NCBI GenBank assembly: GCA_002887195.1
Contig: PJAB01000145.1
Location: forward strand, 1-37,729
Origin: Chrysochromulina parva
Lineage: Eukaryota > Haptophyta > Prymnesiales > Chrysochromulinaceae
Direction of reading: 5' to 3'
DNA: 37,729 nucleotides
The translations under genes and the position numbers were made by a program. The notes under the pieces were generated by a model, which had not been told where the DNA came from, ran no database searches, and was given only the letters and a program-made list of their open reading frames with translations. Positions within the stretch are counted from its first letter, which is position 1, and every line of letters starts with the position of its first letter. Positions 9,465-17,094 of this stretch are shown here, one piece after another.

Positions 9465-11321
9465 TTACACACGCTGCGCGTTCCAGTCGGAGCAGCAGCA
9501 ATCCGCATCGTACGCGGCGCGCAGCGCGTCATCGGATAGCACGCTCCACGCAGCGGCCAGCTCCTGGAAGCGCTCGTGCGCCACCGCTGCCTCGCATGCA
9601 CTGTCGTGAGCGTGCTTGTCGGGATGCCAGCGTAGCGCGAGCCTCCGATAGGCGCGTCGCAGCTCATCGGCCGTCGCGCGCACGTCGCAGCCAAGGACCG
9701 CATAGAAGTAGGGCGCCTCACAGGCGTGCGGGCTGGCGGTGGGCAGCTGCCTCCACGCCGCTACCACGGCAGAAAGGCCGCCCTTGTCTTCCTTGGAGGG
9801 GGCTGCTTGTAAAGGTGCATGGCCGGGCGTTGTGCCGGGCGTTGTCAGCTGCCGCCCTGGCTCGCGGCCCTGCTGATACGTAATAAGCGCCTCGGTTAGG
9901 GCGTTGAAGCCCCGAGTACGGGCGACCAACTGTTTCTCGGAACCATCCTCAGATTCGGTGGCCGTGGCCACCTCGGGGTATCTGCTGCTGCTGCGACTGA
10001 TGCGACCGTCACGCGAACAAGCCCTCTCCAGCGTCATCTCGAGCGCATCGCGTCGTGTCGCACGAACCGCGGCCAGCGTCGTCGTGGTGCTGGTCGTGTG
10101 GAGCGTGTCATGTTGAGCACATCGTGTCGTCGTCGTGTCGCGCTCGGCACGGCGCTCTGGCGACAATGGTTTCGCCACCATCGGATGGCCATTGCCCCAT
10201 TCGCCATGGTCCCATTCGCCATGGTCCCATTCGCCATGGTCCCATCGCGTGGACACGCGACGGTTGGGATGGCAAGTAGGTTGGTGGTGGGACTGCCGCG
10301 GCAGCGGCGGTGGCGGCGGCGGCGACGGCGGCGGCACATTGGCCGAGGTGGAGGCCGAGGTGGAGGCGGCCCGCAACTCCTTCGATTCCTCACGCGCGGC
10401 AGACAGGTGCCTCTTGGCTTGCTCGAGCGCCTCCTCGAGCGCTGCGGCGCGCGCCTCGGCCCGTGCCCGCGCCGCTGCCTCGACTGCCACGGCCAAGTCC
10501 GCTGCCGCTGAGGCTCGTGCCGCCGACTCAGAACGCGCCGTCCCGGCGAGTGCCGTAGCGCGCGTCGCCCCACTGCTGACGTACTGACGGCGGCGCCGGC
10601 AGCGCGCTGTGTGTCCCAAGTCGATTGACGGAGCCTCCACCGCCGAGATCTCAACCGCCGAGATCTCCACCGCCGAGATCTCCACCGCCGAGATCTCCAC
10701 CGCCGAGATCTCATCGCCATCGACGTAGCAGTACTGTGCGTCATCGACGACGCTCGATGCCGCAGCAAGATCATCCGCGGTGGGTTCAACACGGATCGCG
10801 CCGGCCGCATCCATGCCGCCTGCCACTTCCTCCGTGTTCGCGGTCGCACCGGTTTCCTTCGGCGCGCCTTCCTCATCCTCGTCCGACCGCACGCCCGCGG
10901 CAATGAGAGACCGCCTTAGCCGTCGCGCCGCCGTGTCCGTCGCGAGATTTGGTATCGTAAGGCAGTGCGTGCCGCTCTGTACGTGGACAGGCTTCGAGGG
11001 CTTGGTTGTGCGACGCTGAGGCTCCTCCTCCTCGCGCCCATGTGCACGCTCCTTTCGGCGCGGACGCTGCTCCTCCTTATGCCAATGCGCCCGCTCCTGG
11101 TCTCGCCACAGCTCAGGCGATGGCAATACGGTGGCTTCGTCGAGAGCGTTCCAGCGTGCCAACTCCTCTTTGCGCCACAGGCTAGGAGATGAAGGCCGCC
11201 GCCGCTGCTGCTGCTCAGTCAAGGGCGTCCTCGGGGGTTTGGACCACTTGTCTTTCCACTCATCTGCAACCGTTGATGCCTTCTTCTTCCAATCATCGAG
11301 CAGGCCAGATATGGCTGCCAT
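9465..11321 (-). CDS. large low-complexity protein with a C-terminal J domain (DnaJ-like co-chaperone)
   Basis: A single-exon frame of 618 residues starts at ATG 11321. The J domain lies at the extreme C-terminus (about residues 540-610): YFYAVLGCDVRATADELRRAY, then RWHPDKH with the HPD signature that stimulates Hsp70 ATPase, then helix 4. A C-terminal J domain without Gly/Phe or zinc-finger regions is a type III (DnaJC) layout. The rest is charged and repetitive: an Arg/Glu-rich N-terminus, five EISAV pentapeptides, an Ala/Glu-rich probable coiled coil (about 270-330), a proline run and three WDHGE repeats. I see no signal peptide or membrane helix. The repeats make the middle prone to length variation. 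Confidence 0.8.
   Translation of the reverse strand: MAAISGLLDDWKKKASTVADEWKDKWSKPPRTPLTEQQQRRRPSSPSLWRKEELARWNALDEATVLPSPELWRDQERAHWHKEEQRPRRKERAHGREEEEPQRRTTKPSKPVHVQSGTHCLTIPNLATDTAARRLRRSLIAAGVRSDEDEEGAPKETGATANTEEVAGGMDAAGAIRVEPTADDLAAASSVVDDAQYCYVDGDEISAVEISAVEISAVEISAVEISAVEAPSIDLGHTARCRRRRQYVSSGATRATALAGTARSESAARASAAADLAVAVEAAARARAEARAAALEEALEQAKRHLSAAREESKELRAASTSASTSANVPPPSPPPPPPLPRQSHHQPTCHPNRRVSTRWDHGEWDHGEWDHGEWGNGHPMVAKPLSPERRAERDTTTTRCAQHDTLHTTSTTTTLAAVRATRRDALEMTLERACSRDGRISRSSSRYPEVATATESEDGSEKQLVARTRGFNALTEALITYQQGREPGRQLTTPGTTPGHAPLQAAPSKEDKGGLSAVVAAWRQLPTASPHACEAPYFYAVLGCDVRATADELRRAYRRLALRWHPDKHAHDSACEAAVAHERFQELAAAWSVLSDDALRAAYDADCCCSDWNAQRV
10194..10243 (-). repeat. 15-bp tandem repeat encoding WDHGE x3
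   Basis: On the plus strand the unit is CCCATTCGCCATGGT, in three near-identical copies. It stays in frame within the J-domain protein. Confidence 0.9.
10637..10713 (-). repeat. 15-bp tandem repeat encoding EISAV x5
   Basis: There are five copies of a unit containing GCCGAGATCTC, almost identical, in frame within the J-domain protein. Confidence 0.95.
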
Positions 11322-11698
11322 ATGTAGGGAACGGCGTTCGCGTTCGTGGAGGCCGAGGCGCCGACGCGGGCCGGGCGTTGGAGAAGCAGGTAGCTACTCG
11401 TAGTGCGTCGTTCACACCTTCAAAAAAGCGTTGGTTAACGTACCGGTAGCTTCGGCAAGACGCGCTATACACGCCCTTCGAGGACCCGACCGGTGATAAC
11501 CTTTAAGACCGGAAACCGCCCCGAACCCGGGCCCTTCAATTTGCTTAAACCCCGTGACCGCACCAGCGTGGTAAAACTTAGAGTCAACTCGACTCGCCAT
11601 GATGTGGTCAGGCCGATGAGTGCAGATCGTGGGAGCTGGTACAGCTGTGGTTGGTACAACCCTATATCTGCTCATCAGACGCGGCAGGCCATCTGCAC
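11322..11698. other. intergenic region rich in inverted repeats (UreG 3' flank)
   Basis: It contains several small inverted repeats: GAGTC-aactc-GACTC (11581-11595), AGCTG-GTA-CAGCT and GGTTG-GTA-CAACC (about 11634-11660), and the inner part of a 16-bp inverted repeat (11612-11627 with 11691-11706). A 96-codon minus-strand frame (11702 down to 11412) overlaps the UreG stop but has no recognisable domain; I do not call it. Confidence 0.6.
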
Positions 11699-11706
11699 TC
11701 ATCGGC
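11612..11706. repeat. 16-bp perfect inverted repeat enclosing two mini-hairpins, over the UreG stop codon
   Basis: Arm 1 (11612-11627, GCCGATGAGTGCAGAT) is exactly complementary to arm 2 (11691-11706), with a 63-nt spacer. Arm 2 covers the UreG TGA (11699-11701). The spacer holds two further perfect 5-bp stems, each with a GTA loop. In the UreG transcript this could fold as a branched 3' structure; a small inverted-repeat element is an alternative. Confidence 0.85.
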
Positions 11707-12656
11707 TCGAGTGCTCATCATGGGAATGGCTGTGAATGTGGTCATCATGGGAATGGCTGTGGGAGTGAGGGCCGTGCTTTCCGTGGTGATTCGTGGCGTG
11801 CTCGCAAGACTCAAGGATGTGGCGGACGATCTCATCGACCTTTTGGTTCAATTTGACCGCGGCGAGCACGGTCGGTCCGTCACCTGTGGGGAGAGAGAGG
11901 GAGGGTTAGGCGCCGAAGTGAGCACTGGCATGCAGAAGGCGAGATCGAGGCGAGATCGAGCGCCGTCGGTCACTCACCGCGCATCTTGGCAGCGTCGCGC
12001 GCCATGACTTCGAGATCAGCACCCACGGCCTCTGCAAGGTCGATCTTGTTGATGACGAGCAGGTCGGACTGTGTCACGCCGGGCCCACCCTTGCGCGGCA
12101 CCTTGTCGCCGCCGGCCACATCGATCACGTAGATCGTGTAATCGGCCAGCTCGCTCGAGAAGTTGGCCGCGAGGTTGTCGCCGCCCGACTCGCACAGGAG
12201 CAGCTTCGGTGTCGGATAGACGCGCATGAGGTCCTCGAGCGCCGCGAGGTTCGAGGTGACGTCCTCGCGGATCGCCGCGTGCGGGCAACCGCCCGTCTCG
12301 ACCGCGCGGATGCGCTCGGCTGGCAGTGCGTTCTGCTTCGTGAGGTACTCGGCATCTTCACGCGTGAAGATGTCGTTCGTGACGACGGCAATCGAGTGGT
12401 GATCGCGCAGATGGCGGCACAGCTGCAGGACCAGCGCAGTCTTGCCCGAGCCGACAGGACCGCCGATGCCCACGGTGAAGGCCCGCTGCCTCCAGTCCCG
12501 GGTGGCCCACACGTGGTCCGAGCCCGTCTCGCGCATCGAAAAGGAGCCGACGCCGTGATCATGGCCGCCGTGCCAACGCACGCCACCGAGGAGGCGAAGT
12601 GTTGAGGCGGCGGTGGAGGCGGTTGTGGAGGCGCGAAGCACGGGCCGAAGGAACAT
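11699..12656 (-). CDS. ureG: urease accessory GTPase UreG, two exons, His-rich C-terminal tail
   Basis: The exons are 12656-11978 and 11883-11699, giving 287 residues. UreG is a SIMIBI GTPase that delivers nickel to apo-urease with UreF/UreD. Visible motifs: P-loop [13 protein letters not shown] (about 63-75), [15 protein letters not shown], the Ni-binding CPH in [46 protein letters not shown] and the NKID guanine motif. Splicing restores [15 protein letters not shown] in the terminal helix region. Two features are odd. The last 34 residues form a His-rich tail ([19 protein letters not shown]), whereas plant and many bacterial UreGs carry this at the N-terminus. The first 30 residues are Arg/Ser/Thr/Ala-rich without acids, like an organelle transit peptide, although UreG is usually cytosolic. 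It diverges from the FCP1-like gene only 190 bp away. Confidence 0.93.
11884..11977 (-). repeat. intron of ureG with downstream-exon duplication
   Basis: This is a 94-nt phase 1 intron. It begins GTGAGTGACCGACGGCG and the following exon begins GTGACGGACCGACCGTG, 14 of 17 matching. The body has a CTCGATCTCGC repeat and a pyrimidine tract ending CCCCACAG. It lacks the CTCATCAG end of the other duplicated-exon introns. Confidence 0.85.
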
Positions 12657-12846
12657 CGACTCTGGTACTACTGTCGCGCTGATTAGACCCTATTTTTGCG
12701 CTAGCGCGTGTGTGTTATTTTTGGAATCATGCGGAAGAAGCTAGGCTGGCCGTCGGTCGATAGAATGTGCGCTCGACCGGCGTTTTTCCTGTTTGCAGAA
12801 ACCTCAATGAAACCTCCGATCGTCATCGGGCCGCACGCTCCGCACG
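12657..12846. promoter_or_regulatory. 190-bp bidirectional promoter region (ureG / FCP1-like)
   Basis: Two opposite start codons are separated by 190 bp, with AT-rich patches (TATTTTTGCG, TGTTATTTTTGG) in the middle. Both transcripts must initiate here or within introns not seen. No specific element is recognised. Confidence 0.5.
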
Positions 12847-14155
12847 ATGTTTTGCGGCCCAGACGACGACGATGATGACTTCGACCAGTTCATGGAGGCC
12901 GCGCTCGCCGAGGAGATGGAGCAAGCACCGTCCTCTCCGGCTCCGCGGAAGAAGAAGCCTCGGAACGAGGCACAAGGCCTGCCAGGCGATGGCGGCCTAG
13001 GTGGGCTGGCCTACGTCGCGAGCGCAGGCGGTGGCGCCAGCACGTCCAGCCTGCCGACGAGCAAAGAATCGGCTGCGGCCACCAAGGAGGACGAGGAGGA
13101 CGAGGAGGAGGACGTTGAGGAGGAGGCGGCAGGCTACATGTGGGGCATGAACATCCTGACGGGCCGCACACGTGAACAGGATGAGGCCGACGGCCTCATT
13201 GCCAAGCGCGACGGCTCGAAGAAGAAAAAGGAGCTGGTGCAGCTCAAGTACGGCAGCTACCAGGGCCTGCAGCTGAGCGCCACCGAGGTGCGCCGCATCA
13301 AGGCGGAGGAATGCGATGCGATGCTCCGACGCCGAAAGCTCGGCCTCGTGCTTGACCTCGACCATACCTTGCTTAACTCCGCGACACACAATGAGCTCGA
13401 TGCGGATGCGCGCGCCGCGCTCGACCAGTGGGCGCGCAAGGAGCGTGGCCTGCCGCCCGCCACCGTGGAGAGTGCTACAGCACCGCCGAGCGCAAGTGTA
13501 GTGCCGACGGCGGCGGCCGAGGCGACGGGCGAGGCGACGGGCGAGGCGGTGGCGGCGGCAGCGGCGACGGCCGAGGCAGCGAGCGCCTGGGACAGCGAGG
13601 CCGCTGCAGCTGGCAGCTCTGCCATGGCGAGCAGCAGCGGCCAAGGTGCGCGATCAGAGGCGCTGCCATCACTCTTCCATCTAGCTCACATTCACATGTG
13701 GACCAAGCTGCGTCCATATGTGCGAGACTTCCTGCGCGGAGCGGCTGAGCTATTCGAGCTGCATGTCTATACGATGGGTGCCAAGGGGTACGCTGCGGAG
13801 ATGGTGGGGCTGCTTGATCCGACCGGAGAGCTCGGGCTGTTGCATGCGGACCGTGTCATCTCGAAGGACGACTCGACGAACTCGCACACTAAGTCACTCG
13901 ACGTCCTACTGGGCTCTGAACGAACCGCTCTGATCCTTGACGACTCGCCCTCGGTGTGGCCGCAGCAAGCCGCGCAGCTGCTCGTGCCGCGCAGGTACCA
14001 CTTCTTCCCCTCGTCCGCCGCGCGGGATGCCTCGCTCGCGCCCGGCTACGTGCCGTACCTGAACAGCGGGCAGGACGAGGCGGTAGAAGGAGGCCAGCTG
14101 CATGCACTCCTCGCCGCGCTCCGAGCCATCCACGCGGACTACTTCAAGCGACTGC

Positions 14156-14234
<79 letters not shown>

Positions 14235-14770
14235 CGGCGGCGGCGGCGTGCGTGAGCCATGGCCCCACGTGGCGGACGCCGTGCGCGCTGTGCGCCGGCG
14301 CGTGCTTCGAGGCAAGGTGCTCGTCTTCACGCACGTCATCCCCCTACAGCAGCAGAAGCATCCGGAGGCACACCCGGCGTGGCGGCTCGGCACAGAGCTA
14401 GGGGCGTCCATCCAGACGAGCACAGGCGCGGGCGTGACGCACGTCATCGCCGGCAACGACAGCACCGACAAGGTACGCACATTGGGCGCACTCGCTGCCC
14501 AAGGTCCGCTGAGGACCTCTGAGGACCTCTGAGGACTTCTGACGACCTCTGATGACCACTGATGACATCCCTGCTCAGGTACGTTGGGCGCGCTCACAGC
14601 CTGGGGTCCACGCGGTCTCGGTCGACTGGCTCGCCTCGTGCGGCTTTCTCTGGAGGGCTGCTGATGAGCACGAGTGGCCAGTGGAAGGAGTCGCGCCCGG
14701 TGCCGCTGGGAGCAGCACGCTGTGCCTCGGCCCAGGGGGAAGCACACTGCCGCCACCACAGATGCAGTAA
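12847..14770 (+). CDS. FCP1-like RNA polymerase II CTD phosphatase with poly-Q and BRCT domain, two exons
   Basis: The exons are 12847-14472 and 14579-14770, giving 605 residues. The FCP homology domain has the catalytic DLDHTLL (DxDxT, about residues 170-176), MWTKLRPYVRDFL, YTMGAKGYAAEMVGLLDP, and the DDS of LILDDSPSVW. An Ala/Glu/Gly-rich insert (about 205-275) splits the domain after the catalytic motif. A pure CAG-encoded run of 24 glutamines (14161-14232) precedes a C-terminal BRCT domain with VLVFTHVIP and GVTHVIAG. Exon 2 adds HAVSVDWLASCGFLW, which supplies the conserved Trp. From the family, FCP1 dephosphorylates Ser2/Ser5 of the Pol II CTD in the nucleus. The acidic N-terminus is intrinsically disordered. 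The BRCT domain is split by an introner-like intron. Confidence 0.9.
14161..14232 (+). repeat. uninterrupted (CAG)24 trinucleotide repeat in coding sequence
   Basis: There are 24 pure CAG codons encoding poly-Gln between the phosphatase and BRCT domains, with no CAA interruptions. Confidence 0.97.
14473..14578 (+). repeat. introner-like intron in the FCP1-like gene
   Basis: This is a 106-nt phase 0 intron. Its first 35 nt (GTACGCACATTGGGCGCACT then CGCTGCC, ending GGTCC) resemble the first 31 nt of the next exon (GTACGTTGGGCGCGCTCACA then GCC, ending GGTCC), with a 4-nt indel. The body is tandem CTCTGAGGAC / CTCTGATGAC units. It ends CATCCCTGCTCAG. Confidence 0.88.
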
Positions 14771-15149
14771 AGCTCTGCACACTCTGACCTCAGCGCTGAA
14801 GTGGCTTCGCCGGTCTGACAGCGCAAGCGGCAGAGGATCCAGGCTCCAGGGGGATATTCCCCCAGGGCGTGTGAGGTCTAAAGAGAGAGGACTCGACGAA
14901 ACCTGTGCTGGATCCAAAGGTGGTGGTCTGACTATAACTTGTTACTGGGTTACGATGAATGGTCTTGGAGACGTTACTTTATAAAGTAACGTGAAAAACG
15001 TCGGGCTTGCGCTTGGGAATCCGGGCCCCGCCCACACCGGCGACGCGGCCGACGCCATCCGCGCGACGCCGCTGCATACGAGGTTCGGAAACTTTTAGAG
15101 GTTCCACACGGGAGAGACCTTGAACTCGGCCCTATCCGAAAAAAAACCC
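14771..15149. other. convergent 3' flanks with a 22-nt perfect palindrome
   Basis: It lies between the FCP1-like and START-like gene ends. No gene is seen. A perfect palindrome lies at 14971-14992, listed separately. Confidence 0.6.
14971..14992. terminator. 22-nt perfect palindrome between convergent genes (possible 3'-end element)
   Basis: The sequence ACGTTACTTTATAAAGTAAC continues GT and equals its own reverse complement over 22 nt. Its position between two convergent gene ends allows a shared 3'-processing or termination role, but that is inference. An unrelated protein-binding palindrome is equally possible. Confidence 0.35.
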
Positions 15150-16079
15150 CTACACAGACTGCTCCGTGCTCCAAAATAGCCTCAAGGAGTCCCACATATG
15201 CGACATGCGATGCTGCACGGCCCTCGTAGCCTGCGCGAGCCCCGCACCAACTTTCTCCGCATGGTCTGTCGCGCGCTGGGAAGCGGCCGCCGCGGCCGCC
15301 CTCTTCCTCTCCATAAAGTGGCCCGACAGCCACAGCGTGCCCTTTCCCGCCATGTCGCCTGCAATGCCGCTCGCGTCAAAGATGACCAAATTAGGTACGA
15401 CCTTGCGGTTCACCTCCATGACGCCGGCGGCGTAGATGTTGACATCATTTGCGCGCTGCTCGAGGCCCACGTAGACGGTGAGCGTGTTGAACGGCTTCTT
15501 CGCCGTGCTCGGTTGCTCCGGGTCGAGGGTCACGAGCGCACAATAGCAATTTCGCCCGACCTTGTCAACGATGATCTTCTGGGAGTAGCGCATCTCGCCG
15601 GTCGAGGATGTGATGACGCGCTGCGAACGCAGCGTCAGGTCCTGCCGGTAGTAGACGTCCGAGTCGCTCTTCCTGCGCGTGACCCGAATGGTCGATACCT
15701 TGTCGGCATTCCACTTGAGCTGCAGAATGCCGCTCAGATAGGCCATCAGTACCTCCTCGCATGTGCACGAAGGCGCAATCTGCTCGCTCTCCGCCAGTAC
15801 CCAATCACCACCTAGTTTCGTCGAGCATATGTAACCGTGGCGTCCATCACTGCCTTGGTGCCAGCGAAAGCTCGAGCTCGAACGGACTCGCTCGAAGGCT
15901 CGTTTCATAGCGGCCTGAGATTGGAAGCGGCGGAAAGTAAATTCACTGCCTTGGCCGTACTGCAGCGTATCTGGAGCTGATTGATCGAACTTTCTTCGAT
16001 GCTTGGCGATCGCGATGTTAGACGACGTACTCAACGCCATCAGGGTCAAGGTCGCGCAAAGCGTCAAGCGTGTTCGCAT
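15150..16079 (-). CDS. secreted or organelle-targeted START-like lipid-binding domain protein
   Basis: A single-exon frame of 309 residues starts at ATG 16079. The N-terminus (TRLTLCATLTLMALSTSSNIAIA) is a signal peptide, cleaving near residue 25. The region about 60-255 resembles a START domain in spacing and pattern: an amphipathic start, then CTCEEVLMAYLSGILQLKWN, then strands with VYYRQDLTLRSQRVITSS, RNCYCALVTLDPE and VYAAGVMEVNR-like sequence. It ends in a long C-terminal helix (ASQRATDHAEKVGAG). START domains bind sterols or phospholipids. The match is by pattern, so confidence is moderate. It diverges 224 bp from the CS-like gene. Confidence 0.6.
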   Translation of the reverse strand: MRTRLTLCATLTLMALSTSSNIAIAKHRRKFDQSAPDTLQYGQGSEFTFRRFQSQAAMKRAFERVRSSSSFRWHQGSDGRHGYICSTKLGGDWVLAESEQIAPSCTCEEVLMAYLSGILQLKWNADKVSTIRVTRRKSDSDVYYRQDLTLRSQRVITSSTGEMRYSQKIIVDKVGRNCYCALVTLDPEQPSTAKKPFNTLTVYVGLEQRANDVNIYAAGVMEVNRKVVPNLVIFDASGIAGDMAGKGTLWLSGHFMERKRAAAAAASQRATDHAEKVGAGLAQATRAVQHRMSHMWDSLRLFWSTEQSV

Positions 16080-16174
16080 GTTGCGACGCGTGATTGCAAT
16101 CTCGAGCGTGATCTGTCACGCTTATGTGAGGTAAAAGGTCCTGAATCACAATTCCTGAGTGTGCGCTCCCCTCT

Positions 16175-16197
16175 TTTAAGTCTTGTTCTGACTTAAA
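16175..16197. repeat. hairpin-forming inverted repeat in the START/CS divergent promoter
   Basis: TTTAAGTC (16175-16182) and GACTTAAA (16190-16197) are perfect complements around a 7-nt loop, in the 224-bp gap between the two start codons. It could be an operator-like site. Confidence 0.6.
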
Positions 16198-16303
16198 GAA
16201 TTATGATCATGTTTCCCGAGCTTCGGCGGACGCCGCGCTTCACCCTGTGGTTCTTCACAAGCACACCGCCGGCGCATATTTGCCTCGACAGTCCAAGCCT
16301 TTC

Positions 16304-16861
16304 ATGAGTGTCTCGTTGCTGGTCGTGGCGCTCATGCCGCTCGCTCGCGCAATGTCACTCATCGGTAGCGGCGCGCAGTCGTGGGGCTCATGGAAGCATC
16401 AGACCACTTCAATACACCTTGAGCTGGTCCTCGCTCCAGAGGTGAAACCGGCGAACGTGCGGTGCGAAGTTGGGGAGGGATTCCTGTGCGCCTGGCAAGA
16501 TGCGAGCTATGACGCCTTCTATGAGGACGGCGTGTGGAATGGCGAGGCGGTCATCGAGGACGAAAACCCGGTACCACCAATCTTGTTCGGTCGTTTCGCT
16601 CAAATTGTGCTTGCCGCTGGATTAGAGTGGGACGTGGAAGCGCGCGACGGCTCCAACGTGCTGTCGATTTCGCTGCCGAAGCCAACGGCGATCGACGTTG
16701 TCGACGGCACCAGCATTAGTGATGCAATTTTCGATGAGACGCTTCACCTCAACGGCGAGCAATGTTTGCTGCCTGGCCTCTCCGTGCCAACGGCAGCTAG
16801 TGCGGCCGGCGCGCAGTCAAGCAAGCCCGCAACTCCGAAAGTCTTCAAAATCAAGCTGTAA
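16304..16861 (+). CDS. secretory CS-domain-like (p23/NudC fold) small protein
   Basis: There are 185 residues from the first in-frame ATG (16304). An N-terminal signal peptide (SVSLLVVALMPLARA) would cleave after ARA. The remainder matches the p23/NudC CS-domain pattern: SWGSWKHQTTSIHLELVLAP, VRCEVGEGFLCAW, then PPILFGRFAQIVLAAGLEWDV and SNVLSISLPKP near residue 145. CS domains are beta-sandwiches that bind Hsp90 or clients, normally in cytosol or nucleus, so a signal peptide is unusual and suggests ER or plastid. Codon use matches the neighbours. Assignment rests on strand pattern and the W/LxG/W/L-K residues. Confidence 0.6.
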   Translation: MSVSLLVVALMPLARAMSLIGSGAQSWGSWKHQTTSIHLELVLAPEVKPANVRCEVGEGFLCAWQDASYDAFYEDGVWNGEAVIEDENPVPPILFGRFAQIVLAAGLEWDVEARDGSNVLSISLPKPTAIDVVDGTSISDAIFDETLHLNGEQCLLPGLSVPTAASAAGAQSSKPATPKVFKIKL

Positions 16862-17094
16862 GTCGTGAAAGTCTCGCCTTGCGTGCCGGTACTGTACGCA
16901 GTTCGTGAGGTGTTGCTGAGATGACAGGGGTGACTCTGTCGTTCATTGGACGGCCAGAGTCACGACGGAGCGCCTCCAGACGCTAAAATTTTTTAGGAGC
17001 GCTTGCACCCTCGACGACGATTGAAAAGCCGTCCCGTCATGGCGCTTTCACGGGGCACTTTCCGCAACGCGTCGTTTTAAGCGCATTTCGGCCC

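Noticed and set aside
10034..10903. Long Arg/Pro-rich frames on both strands inside the J-domain gene
   Set aside because: They are shadows of repeats in a GC-rich gene and have no recognisable motif.
11412..11702. 96-codon minus-strand frame whose ATG overlaps the UreG stop
   Set aside because: It looks like bacterial stop-start coupling, but this is a spliced nuclear genome. The frame starts inside an inverted repeat and shows no domain.
14161..14240. CRISPR-like or satellite array
   Set aside because: It is a pure CAG codon run inside a coding frame, without spacers.
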